Assembly (NCBI GenBank): GCA_903772945.1
Contig: CAICTM010001245.1
Location: forward strand, 1-33,236
DNA: 33,236 bases
Origin: Seminavis robusta
Taxonomy: Eukaryota; Bacillariophyta; Bacillariophyceae; Naviculales; Naviculaceae
Direction: 5' to 3'
Part shown: positions 1-9,300 of the stretch, in pieces
How positions within the stretch are numbered: the first letter of the stretch is position 1
Layout of the letters: every line of letters starts with the position of its first letter
Notes under the pieces: model-generated
Seen by the model: only the letters and a program-made list of their open reading frames with translations
Databases searched by the model: none
What the model was told of the DNA's origin: nothing
Translations under genes and position numbers: made by a program

Positions 1-550
1 AGGCACGTTCCGTCTCGCAGGTCATTGAAACATGATGGGTTTCAGCTGCAGCAGGATACCACATCATGGCGTCGATTTGTCCCAGCAGCTGCATGTCATT
101 GGTTCGGTCTTGAAAAATGGAGAGTGCCTCGTCGTTAGGAGCCATCTCTCCTTTGCGAGTCAACTCTCCGGGGTTCTTCCTTTTCCACTTGGTTGGTTTC
201 TGCATCGCGATCATGGATGCAGTGACGCTGGCATCGTGGACGGCATATGCCTTTTGGTGGCTCTCGTAGAAGAAGGCATCCACAATCTTTTTAGAAGTCA
301 CTCCAAAGTCACGCTTGAAACCCTGACGATTGGCGCTGTGAACCAACAGGAGAACAGCCACGGCCGTAACAAAACAAGCAAAAAAAGGGAACTTCAGCAA
401 CAACCCTTGGCCGCCGACACGCTTGCCTTTCTTGGGGTCAGCATTGAAGGTGCTCAAGCTGCTACCAGTGCTGCTGGTAGCACCGCTGGAGTTACTCCCG
501 TCGAATGAGGGGGAGGATACTAGCTCCTTTATAATCCCATTGTTCATCAT
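1..550 (-). CDS. Single-pass membrane protein, partial (runs off left edge)
   Basis: The minus strand is open from an ATG at 550-548 to the window edge, giving 183 codons without a stop. The first ~45 residues are Ser/Gly/Asn-rich with a basic stretch (KKGKR near residue 42). One hydrophobic segment follows at about residues 52-72 (KFPFFACFVTAVAVLLLVHS), then a soluble region. This is the topology of a type II, signal-anchored protein such as many Golgi glycosyl- or sulfotransferases. The visible part holds no catalytic motif, so the function is unknown. The C-terminus lies outside the window. A plus-strand frame over 32-508 is also open but lacks this organised membrane topology and is taken as the antisense shadow. 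Confidence 0.6.
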   Translation of the reverse strand, partial: MMNNGIIKELVSSPSFDGSNSSGATSSTGSSLSTFNADPKKGKRVGGQGLLLKFPFFACFVTAVAVLLLVHSANRQGFKRDFGVTSKKIVDAFFYESHQKAYAVHDASVTASMIAMQKPTKWKRKNPGELTRKGEMAPNDEALSIFQDRTNDMQLLGQIDAMMWYPAAAETHHVSMTCETERA

Positions 551-2003
551 GGTCTTGGTCTGGCGAGATGAACGAGAAAGATTTTGTGTTTTGTTTTTTA
601 AAAAAGGAATGAGCAAGTTCAATTTGTGCGAAAAACAAAGTGACGACGTGTGAAACAAGAGCCATACAAGCCAAAGATTTTGATAGCCTTGGATCTTGGA
701 TCCGAATTTGGTTTTTAGTAAGTTTCTAGGAAAGCTCCACGGAGGAGTATGAGTGACTTAATTCCAACTTTACCGGGACCACACCTATTTCCTTGCAAAG
801 GAAAGCGTCTCAGGGAGTCATTCTCGAAAAGGAAGTTTGAAGGGTATGACGGCAAATATTTACTTTGTTGAAATTTATATTTACCCCGTTCTTGAATGCT
901 TTGTATGTTTTGACCAGTTTCCACATGAGTGCACCACGTCAGAAAAATGCCTTCCGAGGAACTTTCGGTTCACTCAGTAGAATTGGAATCGAATCATTGT
1001 CGCCGTCCATGGGACATGGGAGAATAGCTATAGCCCCAACGTACCGGTAACCATCGAAAAGTCGAGAAGTCCACGGCGCAAGGCACGGCACTAGTACCAG
1101 CTGCGGTACTCTACCGTACTACATACATGTAGAACTGGTACCTGCCGCCTTGGGGTTTGGGGTCCTTCGGAGATTCGATGCAGCAGCTATGCAGGTTGTT
1201 TGTTGTTTATTTTAATAAGAAAATTGCAACACGTCAGAGGGTGGCGACGCCATGGAATGGCTCCGTCATTGTCAAGACACTTCAACGGTGTGGTCAAATA
1301 AATGTCAAATTTTTTAATTAAAATGGAAGCTTATTATCGAGCGACGTTGGTGCTTCCGTGTGTGCTGCCAACTTCCAAAGCTGTTCAAGGAACGAGCAGC
1401 TGCGTGCGCAACGCTGCAATAAGTCGAGTCGCTTTTAGCTCTTTGGCTACCTGGTACGGTGTTCTTGGCGCGTCTTGAACGGGGGCCTTTTGTGCTTTCA
1501 AAACTGGTTTGAAGCTGCGCTTCTTTCTGTTGCTTGGCGGAAGGAGGGAAGCGTAGCTTCGACGCGACAGAATGTTCCTTGCCGGGCATGGTAGTCTGAG
1601 TGTTGGTGGTTAGACCGTGGAAATTGAGCCATCAATGTCCTTGCGAGTGATGTATGGGGTACCGTTACACACCATTTCGGCCGGCATTGTTTGGATTACG
1701 CCCAAAACCCAGCAAATAATTCTCCATGACCGTAATAATACACCTGAATCCAGCAGCCTGCAATTGCGGTACGTCTCTTTCGTACCAAGGGCAGTTGAAA
1801 GCGGCATTTACCGTACTGGTAGAGCTCCTGGATGCATGATGGGGCATGGGGCTGGACGCTGGACGGAGTCGAGTGACTAACAGTCTACCAAGCTTTTGCA
1901 GTTGCTAAACGCTTTCTTCGCACCCCTCCCCAGCGACACAATGCGCCTCGCTCGCCTGTTTCCTCAGTGTAGCTACGTACCGGTACGGTACATCATCAAC
2001 TCT
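551..2003. other. Intergenic stretch, no supported gene
   Basis: Only short unconnected frames are seen. The stretch holds scattered GTAC-containing palindromes (near 1100-1145 and at 1975-1991) and ends at the left arm of the foldback element at 2004. A 91-codon minus-strand frame at 1314-1589 starts with an ATG but has no recognisable content. Confidence 0.5.
1975..1991. repeat. GTAC-rich palindromic cluster
   Basis: ACGTACCGGTACGGTAC combines overlapping GTAC tetramers and an ACCGGT core. Similar clusters occur at 2481-2512, 16978-17030, 21034-21055, 22481-22570 and 22704-22716, all between genes. Confidence 0.6.
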
Positions 2004-2344
2004 GGAAAGTGTGGCAAAAGTTGAATTGGCGATAAAAACTGTTGAATTTCCAGCTGGATTCCACTTTTCAACAGTGTTGAATTTCAAAAGTGTTGAAAAA
2101 ACTGTTGACACAGTGTTGAATCTTTTTCAACAATTTGTTCAACAGTAATTCAAAACAGTTTGCTAGTTATAATGGTGCATATCTCAACACTTTATTCAAC
2201 AGTAATTCAACAAGTGTTGAATCAGATTCAACAGTTTTTTTAACAGTTGTTGAATCAAAATTCAACACTTTTGCCGGTTTCAACAGTTACAAAGTGTTGA
2301 ATTCCCCTCCTCCCTCGCCAAATTCAGCTTTTGCCACACTTTCC
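2004..2344. mobile_element. Foldback/MITE-like element A, filled with TGTTGAA motifs
   Basis: The element is bounded by a perfect 17-bp inverted repeat: GGAAAGTGTGGCAAAAG at 2004-2020 and its complement at 2328-2344. With one mismatch and a 1-nt indel the arms extend to 2031 and 2316. The interior holds 7 copies of TGTTGAA and 8 of TTCAACA, where well under one would be expected in 341 bp. There is no coding capacity. A convincing target-site duplication was not found. The inverted repeats and internal palindromes suit a non-autonomous foldback element; the transposase family is unknown. Confidence 0.7.
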
Positions 2345-2366
2345 TGGAAGACAACTTTGGAGTTCA

Positions 2367-2445
2367 GGTAGTTGCGGTAATTTAAAGTTTTTAAACAAAA
2401 TAAAGAGCAAACAGTAACTTTAACCCTATATTTACCGCAACTACC
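2367..2445. repeat. 79-bp inverted-repeat element
   Basis: GGTAGTTGCGGTAA at 2367-2380 is perfectly inverted at 2432-2445, with an A/T-rich 51-bp centre. It lies 22 bp right of element A. It could be a tiny MITE, or a solo remnant of a larger repeat. No target duplication is evident. Confidence 0.55.
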
Positions 2446-2480
2446 ATTCTAAGCCTGTCTTCCCGGGTAGGAAGCGTCCC

Positions 2481-2512
2481 GGTACCGTACTCCGTTGCTA
2501 CGGTACCGGTAC
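2481..2512. repeat. GTAC-rich palindromic cluster
   Basis: GGTACCGTAC at 2481-2490 and CGGTACCGGTAC at 2501-2512 are two overlapping palindrome groups in non-coding DNA. They are the same motif class as at 1975 and 16978. Confidence 0.55.
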
Positions 2513-2637
2513 AATTTCAGTCCCATAAAGATTGGTTTCAGCCTGAACCCTAATCAACTGACACTAACAGTACCGTAGAGTTAGAACTACCATAAAATAC
2601 CGCCAACCTTAAAACAAGCAAAACTGGCGTCCTTCCG

Positions 2638-2868
2638 TCACCCGTTGGTCGTCACCATGACGATCGCACCGGCAACACACCACAGCGGCAAACCCCACAC
2701 TTTGTCCTCGTCCCCATGTAAGTTTTGTTGTGAATCGAATCTCACCATGATCTCATGGGGAGTGTAGAAATCGTTGACATATCGTTGGTAGCGGTGGGGA
2801 TGGTGTTGTAGGTGATGATTGTGGAATTTGACGAAGGGTAAAAAAGGAGCGGCAATTTGAAAGACCAT
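2638..2868 (-). CDS. Possible small membrane-associated protein, 76 aa
   Basis: The frame opens with ATG in a good context (GCCATGG) and ends in TGA. The N-terminal half is His/Tyr-rich. The C-terminus has one short hydrophobic segment (LPLWCVAGAIVMV, about residues 60-72) after an acidic patch. It is transcribed away from the OSCP gene, with 206 bp between the two start codons. Size, single hydrophobic segment and position would suit a small accessory subunit of a mitochondrial complex, but no family is recognised and that role is a guess. It may instead be a chance frame in the OSCP promoter region; an overlapping minus-strand frame at 2742-2972 shows that chance frames occur here. Confidence 0.35.
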   Translation of the reverse strand: MVFQIAAPFLPFVKFHNHHLQHHPHRYQRYVNDFYTPHEIMVRFDSQQNLHGDEDKVWGLPLWCVAGAIVMVTTNG

Positions 2869-3074
2869 GGCAAACCGCCGACCATTCGAAGAGGCGCTCG
2901 TCGACGAGGTGTTGGATTTTTCAGTCTTAGGAGTGATTCACGGATCCTGAACTTGCGTTCTTGCGTTCCCAAGACTATGACGATGAATGAAGTACCTCAC
3001 TCCCCGTTTGCTCGTTTGTTTGTTTTTGTTGGTCTCCTCATCAGCTGCCCTCTTTTATAACCAACTAGTCAACA

Positions 3075-3701
3075 ATGTTTCGATACGGTCTGCAACGCAC
3101 CGCGCAGAGAGCGGCTGGTGTTCGTGGCTTTGCCGCAGAAGCTTCCCACAAACCAGTGCTGCGATTGCACGGATTGGCAGCTCGTTATGCCAATGCCACG
3201 TACGTTGCCGCCTCCAAGGTGGGATCACTAGAAGCTGTGGAGCAAGAGTTGTTGGCCCTCCAGGAGACTGCAGCGAAATCTGCCGAGTTTTCCGCCTTTT
3301 TGAACAATCCCTTGATCCCTCGTAATCAAAAGGCCGATGAAATTGCCAAGATGACCTCCGGCAAGTTCAGCCTCTTGACCACCAACTTGTTGACCACCTT
3401 GGCTGGAAATGCCCGTTTGAGCGAACTTCCCAAGGTTGCCGCTACCTACGAAAAGTTGATGCGTGCCAAGCGTGGCGAAGTCGATGCCATTCTCATTACC
3501 GCTGAAGAGCTCACTGCCAAGCAATCCAAGTCGATTGCTGATGCCGTCATGGCGGGACGCTCGGGCGACCAAAAGGTCATCTTGAAAACCAAGGTGGATC
3601 CATCCATCTTGGGTGGATTTCAGGTCCTAATTGGAGATGAATTCTTGGATCTGTCCGTCAAGAGTCAGGTCGAGGACATCTCTCGTATGCCACTTGCCTA
3701 A
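3075..3701 (+). CDS. OSCP: Mitochondrial F1Fo ATP synthase subunit OSCP (delta-type)
   Basis: The 208-residue protein belongs to the OSCP/delta family, which forms the peripheral-stalk cap holding the F1 head of mitochondrial ATP synthase. Residues 1-24 are an Arg-rich, acid-poor presequence (MFRYGLQRTAQRAAGVRGF). The helical N-terminal domain follows (LHGLAARYANATYVAASK, then NNPLIPRNQKADEI). The C-terminal region carries the family hallmark near residues 175-205 (KTKVDPSILGGFQVLIGDEF). Length is typical. There is no intron. The start follows AACA in a good context, and an in-frame stop lies a short distance downstream of the hallmark as in the family. Its left neighbour, if real, is divergent. 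Confidence 0.95.
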   Translation: MFRYGLQRTAQRAAGVRGFAAEASHKPVLRLHGLAARYANATYVAASKVGSLEAVEQELLALQETAAKSAEFSAFLNNPLIPRNQKADEIAKMTSGKFSLLTTNLLTTLAGNARLSELPKVAATYEKLMRAKRGEVDAILITAEELTAKQSKSIADAVMAGRSGDQKVILKTKVDPSILGGFQVLIGDEFLDLSVKSQVEDISRMPLA

Positions 3702-4259
3702 AGCATCGAAAGGAAGGAGGAAGTATATTTTGGAGCAGGAGATGGTGGCTTAACTTGAGCATCCTAAGTAAAGATTAGGCTTGTTCTTCAAGCATCGGTT
3801 TAGTACCTCCTTCAGTTTCTCGGTTTGTTTCTCTAGCTAGTAGCACTTCAAGTAGTGATGGTTGTCAAAGTGGTACCGTATGCATATGCATGTCTTGCGT
3901 CATTGAAAGCTCAAGATTTTTGGGGTCGACTGAATTCAATCATCCCCATCTTGTAGCGTTGAATAGTCTCGTCCCAGTACTCCTGGCCATCCCAGCGAGT
4001 CGAGTCCAGCTAGCTACCCACCACTACGCATACAAAAGCTAGCAAACACTCTAATAGCTAGTATCGCTCGTTTGCAACTCATCGTTGAAATATTGTCCTC
4101 CCTCAGCCAAACACTCACAACAGATGAACCCCTAGTCTTGAGCAGAACATTACAATACGGTTACGCATAGAATATCGTCGACGTCTTCCAAATCCTGAGC
4201 GCTCCGCACCTTGCAACGATCCTATTTCTGTTTCTTTTGTTCAGCGTTCTATCTATAAT
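3702..4259. other. Spacer between OSCP and PAM16 (tail-to-tail)
   Basis: No coding frame or RNA gene is seen. A TGCATATGCATG-type palindrome lies near 3880-3892, and several CTAGC tetrads occur between about 4005 and 4070. It holds the 3' ends of two convergent genes. Confidence 0.5.
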
Positions 4260-4907
4260 TTACTTTTGTTGTTGCTGCTGTTCTGATGAGGAAGAATCAT
4301 TTGCAGATTGTTGTTGCTGTGTGTCTTCTTCTTCATCTGGTTGAGTTGGAGCCACTGGACCAGTAGTACCAGTTTTCGTGTGTTGGTCTTGAATATAATC
4401 CTGCAGCAATTCATTGGCTCTATAAAATTTGGATTGTAGATAGAATGATCCCCCCTTTGAAACATCATTGGCCTCCATGAATTTTTCAAATTGCTGCAAA
4501 TACAATGGTAAAATGAGAGAGAAACACAAGCACAAGTAAAAGAGAATGAGAGACACTCATTTGACAGGACATTTTCTCCTTTTTCCTTTCTTGCACTCCA
4601 TCAATCAACCCTCCATATCAATTCAATAGATAAATAATTTTTGTTGTTGTTGGCATACCTTCTGAACAGCCTCTGGTGTCAATGCTTTTTGCTCTGTCAT
4701 GTTCAATATTTGGAGTGCTTCCTGTTGCGACATGGCCTTTTTCCCAAATAGGGGTGCTTTGGCCGCGGCATCCGCAGCGGCTGCTCCTCCTGCCTTGCGG
4801 GCATTCTGCAAAGCTTGTGCATACGCGGCTGGAAGTGCTCTTGCCAAGACTGCCACCACAGGAACCACCAGTTGGGCCAATATTCTTGCAAAGGGACCGA
4901 CTGCCAT
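4260..4907 (-). CDS. PAM16: Mitochondrial import motor subunit Pam16/Tim16, one intron
   Basis: Two exons join into a 160-residue protein. Exon 1 is 4907-4659 (83 codons, ending ...AAG|GTATGC) and exon 2 is 4493-4260. The 165-bp intron 4658-4494 ends TTTGCAG, and both sides stay in phase 0. The splice rejoins the Pam16 J-like domain: MSQQEALQILNMTEQ on one side, FEKFMEANDVSKGGSFYLQSK on the other. As in the family, the HPD tripeptide of true J proteins is absent. Pam16 pairs with Pam14/18 at the TIM23 channel and restrains its stimulation of mtHsp70. The N-terminus (FARILAQLVVPVVAVLARAL) is the usual hydrophobic presequence-like segment. The C-terminal ~35 residues are Gln/Ser/Glu-rich and probably disordered. 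Confidence 0.93.
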
Positions 4908-5354
4908 TCTTTTTTCTTTTTCTTTCAGAATTGACTGCTGCTGGGAAACAAATTAAACGTCTTCTTCTTCAAAGGTTGCTGGAGGAGTGACACGGATCTA
5001 GCGCTATCCTCTCCAAGTTGCAAAGTAGTGTGGAAGTTTTAGAGATGGACTTCGTAGTTGTGGTTGTTTTCAGCGTAATGTTGTTTCGTTGTCCTCTTTC
5101 AATCCAAAGACGAAAATGCGGGGATGGGTGGCCTGGAAAGTTTGGAACAGGAGGATCGAAGATGCAAGAGGAAAAGCACTCAATTCGTGTTCTCATTCGA
5201 CTCATTCGACTAAAAACAAAGACTGAGTCGAGTCAGAAATCCGATTGATTGTCGAAGACGTTCGTGCGATGCTTGACGGTCCAAAAACACACCATGATAG
5301 GATGCGTGATGAGCCTCACAAAGCTCAAGACAAAGTAGAGTTTAGAAAACAAAA
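4908..5354. other. Divergent promoter region between PAM16 and the cupin gene
   Basis: The 447 bp hold no supported gene. A short cluster of ATTCGACT and its reverse (AGTCGAGTC) around 5195-5236 makes an imperfect inverted repeat. The region must contain both promoters, but no clear core element is visible. Confidence 0.45.
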
Positions 5355-6266
5355 ATGGAAACCACCACCAAGCCCTGCAAGGGGCAAGTGAAAGTGAGGC
5401 ATTACCAAAAGCTGGATCCAGCCTCAATCGACATGAAACAATGGCCCACTGGCAAAGAAATCCAGGATGCTCTCAAAAAGGAAGGATTCCTCCACCGATT
5501 GGAAACCAAAGAGGAAGCGTTTTGGCAAGCTGCCTTTCGATGGGCCTTGCTGAAAAAGTACGGCCACTGTCCACAAGGACTGGAAAATCCATTTGCGGAA
5601 ACTCCGGATCGTAGTACACAGAAACTTTGTCTTTCGGATCAGGACATTGTCACGATCGACGACATTTGGCAAGAACTGTGCGAATTGGCCACTAGTGACA
5701 GCGCCAAGAACCACTCGGAGGCAGATTCGGATTTACTGCAATTCTTGGCCACAGCAATGTCCAATAGAAGACAGCTTCAATGGTCCTTTATGGATTGTGG
5801 GCCAGCCTGTCAGTTCAAGTTGCATGCCCACCCCAACATGGAGATTATCTTTTGTGTCAAGGGGGAACTGCATGAAATCAGAATGGATGGAAAGCCCATC
5901 ACCAAGGAATTTGAATCAGAAGAAACTAGCTCTCCTGATAGCGATATCCACAGCAATCAACGACTCAAGGGACCTGACCTGTCCCTTTTAGGGCGACCAT
6001 GGAAATTTCAGACCTTGAAAGAAGGCAACTTCTTGGTCAATGAAGTGGGGTCCATTCACAAATCTTTTGCCGCCACCAATGGCGAAGGCGTGCTGTTATT
6101 GGTCGTCTGGGGAGGATCACATGCTGATGTGTCACCTGATCAAGAACCTAGGAGTGTCAACGTACAGGAAGCTTTAGAAACCATGGACAAGCGGTTATGT
6201 GGAGATTGCGCCTCGGGGACCCTTATCTCGGAAACTTTTCTTCCAACTTCCGAACGTAGCCAATAG
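5355..6266 (+). CDS. Cupin-domain protein, 303 aa
   Basis: The C-terminal half is a single cupin barrel. Metal-binding motif 1 is complete: His157-x-His159-x3-Glu163-x6-Gly170 (HAHPNMEIIFCVKG). Motif 2 is shortened, with Gly232-x2-His235 (VGSIHKSF) giving the fourth ligand. A divalent metal site is therefore predicted from these residues. Substrate and reaction cannot be read from the fold, since cupins include dioxygenases, isomerases and storage or regulatory proteins. Residues 1-140 form a helical region with no recognised domain. No targeting peptide is evident. The gene is intronless, diverges from PAM16, and is tail-to-tail with the BEACH gene 119 bp away. An AATAAA at 6329-6334 could be its polyadenylation signal. 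Confidence 0.82.
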   Translation: METTTKPCKGQVKVRHYQKLDPASIDMKQWPTGKEIQDALKKEGFLHRLETKEEAFWQAAFRWALLKKYGHCPQGLENPFAETPDRSTQKLCLSDQDIVTIDDIWQELCELATSDSAKNHSEADSDLLQFLATAMSNRRQLQWSFMDCGPACQFKLHAHPNMEIIFCVKGELHEIRMDGKPITKEFESEETSSPDSDIHSNQRLKGPDLSLLGRPWKFQTLKEGNFLVNEVGSIHKSFAATNGEGVLLLVVWGGSHADVSPDQEPRSVNVQEALETMDKRLCGDCASGTLISETFLPTSERSQ

Positions 6267-6385
6267 CAGCTATAGTGAATGAATCGAATCCATCTTCTTA
6301 CTTCTAATACTGTAGTCTCTTTTAAATTAATAAAAAGGCGATGCGATTGAGTCTGTATTGTGGGTTGGTATATTCATTCTGTAAC

Positions 6386-9300
6386 TTATCCCTTCTTACG
6401 GCCAAAACCGCGAAAGAAGCCTCCGATACCCCCACCTTGGTCACCACCCTCCTTATTGCCAGATTCCTTTCCACCTTCGGGCTTGGCGCCAAGTCCAAAC
6501 CCACCAGCCATAGCATTCTTGAAACGTTGGGCTGGCTTTGCCAAGGCGTTGCCGACACTTTGGGCTACGTTGGTCTTGCGGTGTCTGTCGCTCCAGGCGG
6601 ATATTCCTGGCAAGGCATGCAACCGCAAAACTCCATTCGAACACGCTGCAGCAGCTACGACTGGACGGCTTAGGTTGGGACCCAGATCGATATCCCAGGC
6701 GTGGGCAATGGTGTCCTCTTCGGGGATGTCGGTCTCGGCGATTTGCCACTCGTCCAAAAACTGCAAGGGTGCCAGTGCAGAGAGACGGTGAACAGTCGTA
6801 CCCCGGCCTCCGCAAACAAGGACGGCGGTACCATCAGGCGTACAGCTCATCTTGTGCGGGATACCACGCCATTTCTCCAAAGGTTGAGATCCGAGCGAGA
6901 CGCCCTCAAGGGTGAAAAGATGCAACGTGATGACTCGGCGGTTGTGCTCTGGTGATTCAGCGTGCTCTACCAAGCTTTCACACACTGTCACGAGATAACC
7001 TTGCACGCTGATGGCCAAAGCACCCGTGTCGGCAAACCGAGTCTTGACCGTTGCATGCGGCCCCAAGTCGTACAGGTCCAGCGTGTCTTTCGGGGGCGAG
7101 AGTGATCGAAGTAGGCATCCATTGCCAATTGAGAACAAGCAGCAACGGTCTGCAGAGGTTGATGCCACCAATTGAATAGCAGCCGATAGTGCAACAGCGC
7201 ACACTTTGGAACCATGGTGGCCGTGCAGTCGCACGCGAGGCCGCAACGGAAGATAGTGACTCGACATGAAACGCCACACTGAAGCATTTCCGTCTGCACT
7301 CCCCACAACAGCCAATTCACCTCCAACCCCACCATGACCAGCTGCCGACCCGATAGGATCTGCAGAAATGCAAGTGATTCGTGCGGAATGAATAGAAGGC
7401 ACTATTGCCTCCCCCCGAACTGTGCCCTTTGACGGGTCCAGAAGCTGCATACCCAGCCCTCCGTAACCATCCCCATCCGACAGGACCAAAAGTACGGATC
7501 CTCCGGCAAATAAGGTTTTTGAGATTGCCACAGGAGGAACTTGATCGGTCATATTGAAGTGAATCAGTCGGGGAACACTGCGGAAGCGTGGGAGCTCCCT
7601 CTGGGCAACGAAACAACCCACGTCGATTGGTTCTGTCGACTTGCTCTCGTCCACTTCTTCAGACTTCCAAGCCCATCGAAAGCAATGGAAGATTCCTTGC
7701 CGATCCACCGCCACACATCGATCTGTACCCGCAAGACGAACGGATATCAAAGGGACGTGCGGACCTGGCGGGGGAGCATCCAATTGTACCCAGTGGGACA
7801 ACGGTGCCGCACAAAATGCCAAAAAAGCTGGCTCTGTCATCTGCAATGCACGAGCCGAAGAGTTTCCGTTTTCGGCAGGGGGGCAATTGGCCGTCATACC
7901 AGCGGATCTGAGGATGGCATCGCTCTTATTTAGACTCTGTGTATAGGTGCTGAGCAGCTGGTAAAAAGATAGCTTGCGGAATCTCGCTTCTTGGGGCAAA
8001 CGACGAATGTGTGGTCTTGTGAAAAGTTGCATTGGACACTGGCCAAAATGAGCAATCTGAAGTTCAGTGGCTTCCCGAAGACCATCATCTTCGATGTTCG
8101 CCACATCTACACTCCCATAGTATGTCAAATAGAAAAAGACATTGTGCGCTGCGACGGCCTCAGGTCCCTGTTGCTTTCGCCCAAAAATTAGATCAATCCA
8201 ATCTGGAAGCATCTGCGAGCAAATCTCGCTTTCCAGACTGCTGCGCATCACTTCAACGAACTTCTCAGGGCTTCCTTTTGCCCAAGGCGGAAGTTTAACA
8301 TCACCAAGTACATCGCCGTCTTGTGACGTTCCCAATTTGAATTTGTTTGAGTTTTTCAAGAACGATGGATTGCAGTAGAATTCTGGAGTCAACTCTTTCA
8401 CTTCCGCCGCCGAGGAGCCAGTGCAAACGTCCCAAGTTCGAGGAATAGAGCTGAACAATCGATCTGCAACATCGAAATGTCCGCTCTGTAGCTGACGGTG
8501 TAATCCAGCATAAGGGTGCATTCGTACAAGGAAGTGAAGTACAACACCTGCACTCGTCGAGTAGTGACTTCCATACATAAATGGCGGTATGAAAGGGTCT
8601 GCGAACGTACTGAATCGCTCGATGAAGTCTTGCAGTCGATTTGGATTTAGAGCTCCCACTGGCTTGGTCAGGTCACGGAAATTGTTTGGGTCGTTCAAGT
8701 CTGGGATATCCTCCGACTTGTAGTTGGATAGAACCCACGGCATCACAGGGTATTGACAAATATCATTGTAGCTCCTGCCAGAGAGCATATTCAAATGCAG
8801 CAGGTAATCAAAGTTTGTGATGCGGCCTTCGGCCCACCCGATGGTTAGTCGGTTTAGTTGCTCGTGGAGAAACTGCTCACTTCTGTCCGGCCATTGCTTG
8901 ATAGTTTGAGGTGGTGTCCGTCTCATAATGGCAAACGCTGCGTCATCGCGCTTGTTCAATCCATCCTGGCCCGGTCCAAAGTCCAAAAACAGCGAAGTCA
9001 ATGGTGAATACATTCCGTAACCTCCAAAGGCAGTACCTCCAGATGGAATGAAGAACATTTCCAGGGAAGAATCGCGTAGGCGGTACCGACGCAAGTAGAT
9101 GTGCGACACCTCCGAAAGGTTGAAACGAATGGATTTAGGCCTCAAGTGGGCCTCCTCGCGATTGTGTCTCTGAGCTTGCTTCATCACTCTCCTATCAACC
9201 TCTTGGTCCCTGGAATTGGCTCCAGCTTCTTCGCTCAGTCGCTTCTGGCGGTCAATTTCCTCCTGTTCTGCAAGAACTTCACCTTCGAAATGTCCCTCGC

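Noticed and set aside
32..508. 158-codon plus-strand frame at the left end
   Set aside because: It overlaps a longer minus-strand frame that is open to the window edge and has a clear membrane segment; the plus-strand product has no organised features.
1314..1589. 91-codon minus-strand frame starting MPGKEHSV
   Set aside because: Starts with ATG but shows no domain, no plausible continuation by splicing, and lies in a gene-poor stretch. It could be real, but nothing supports it.
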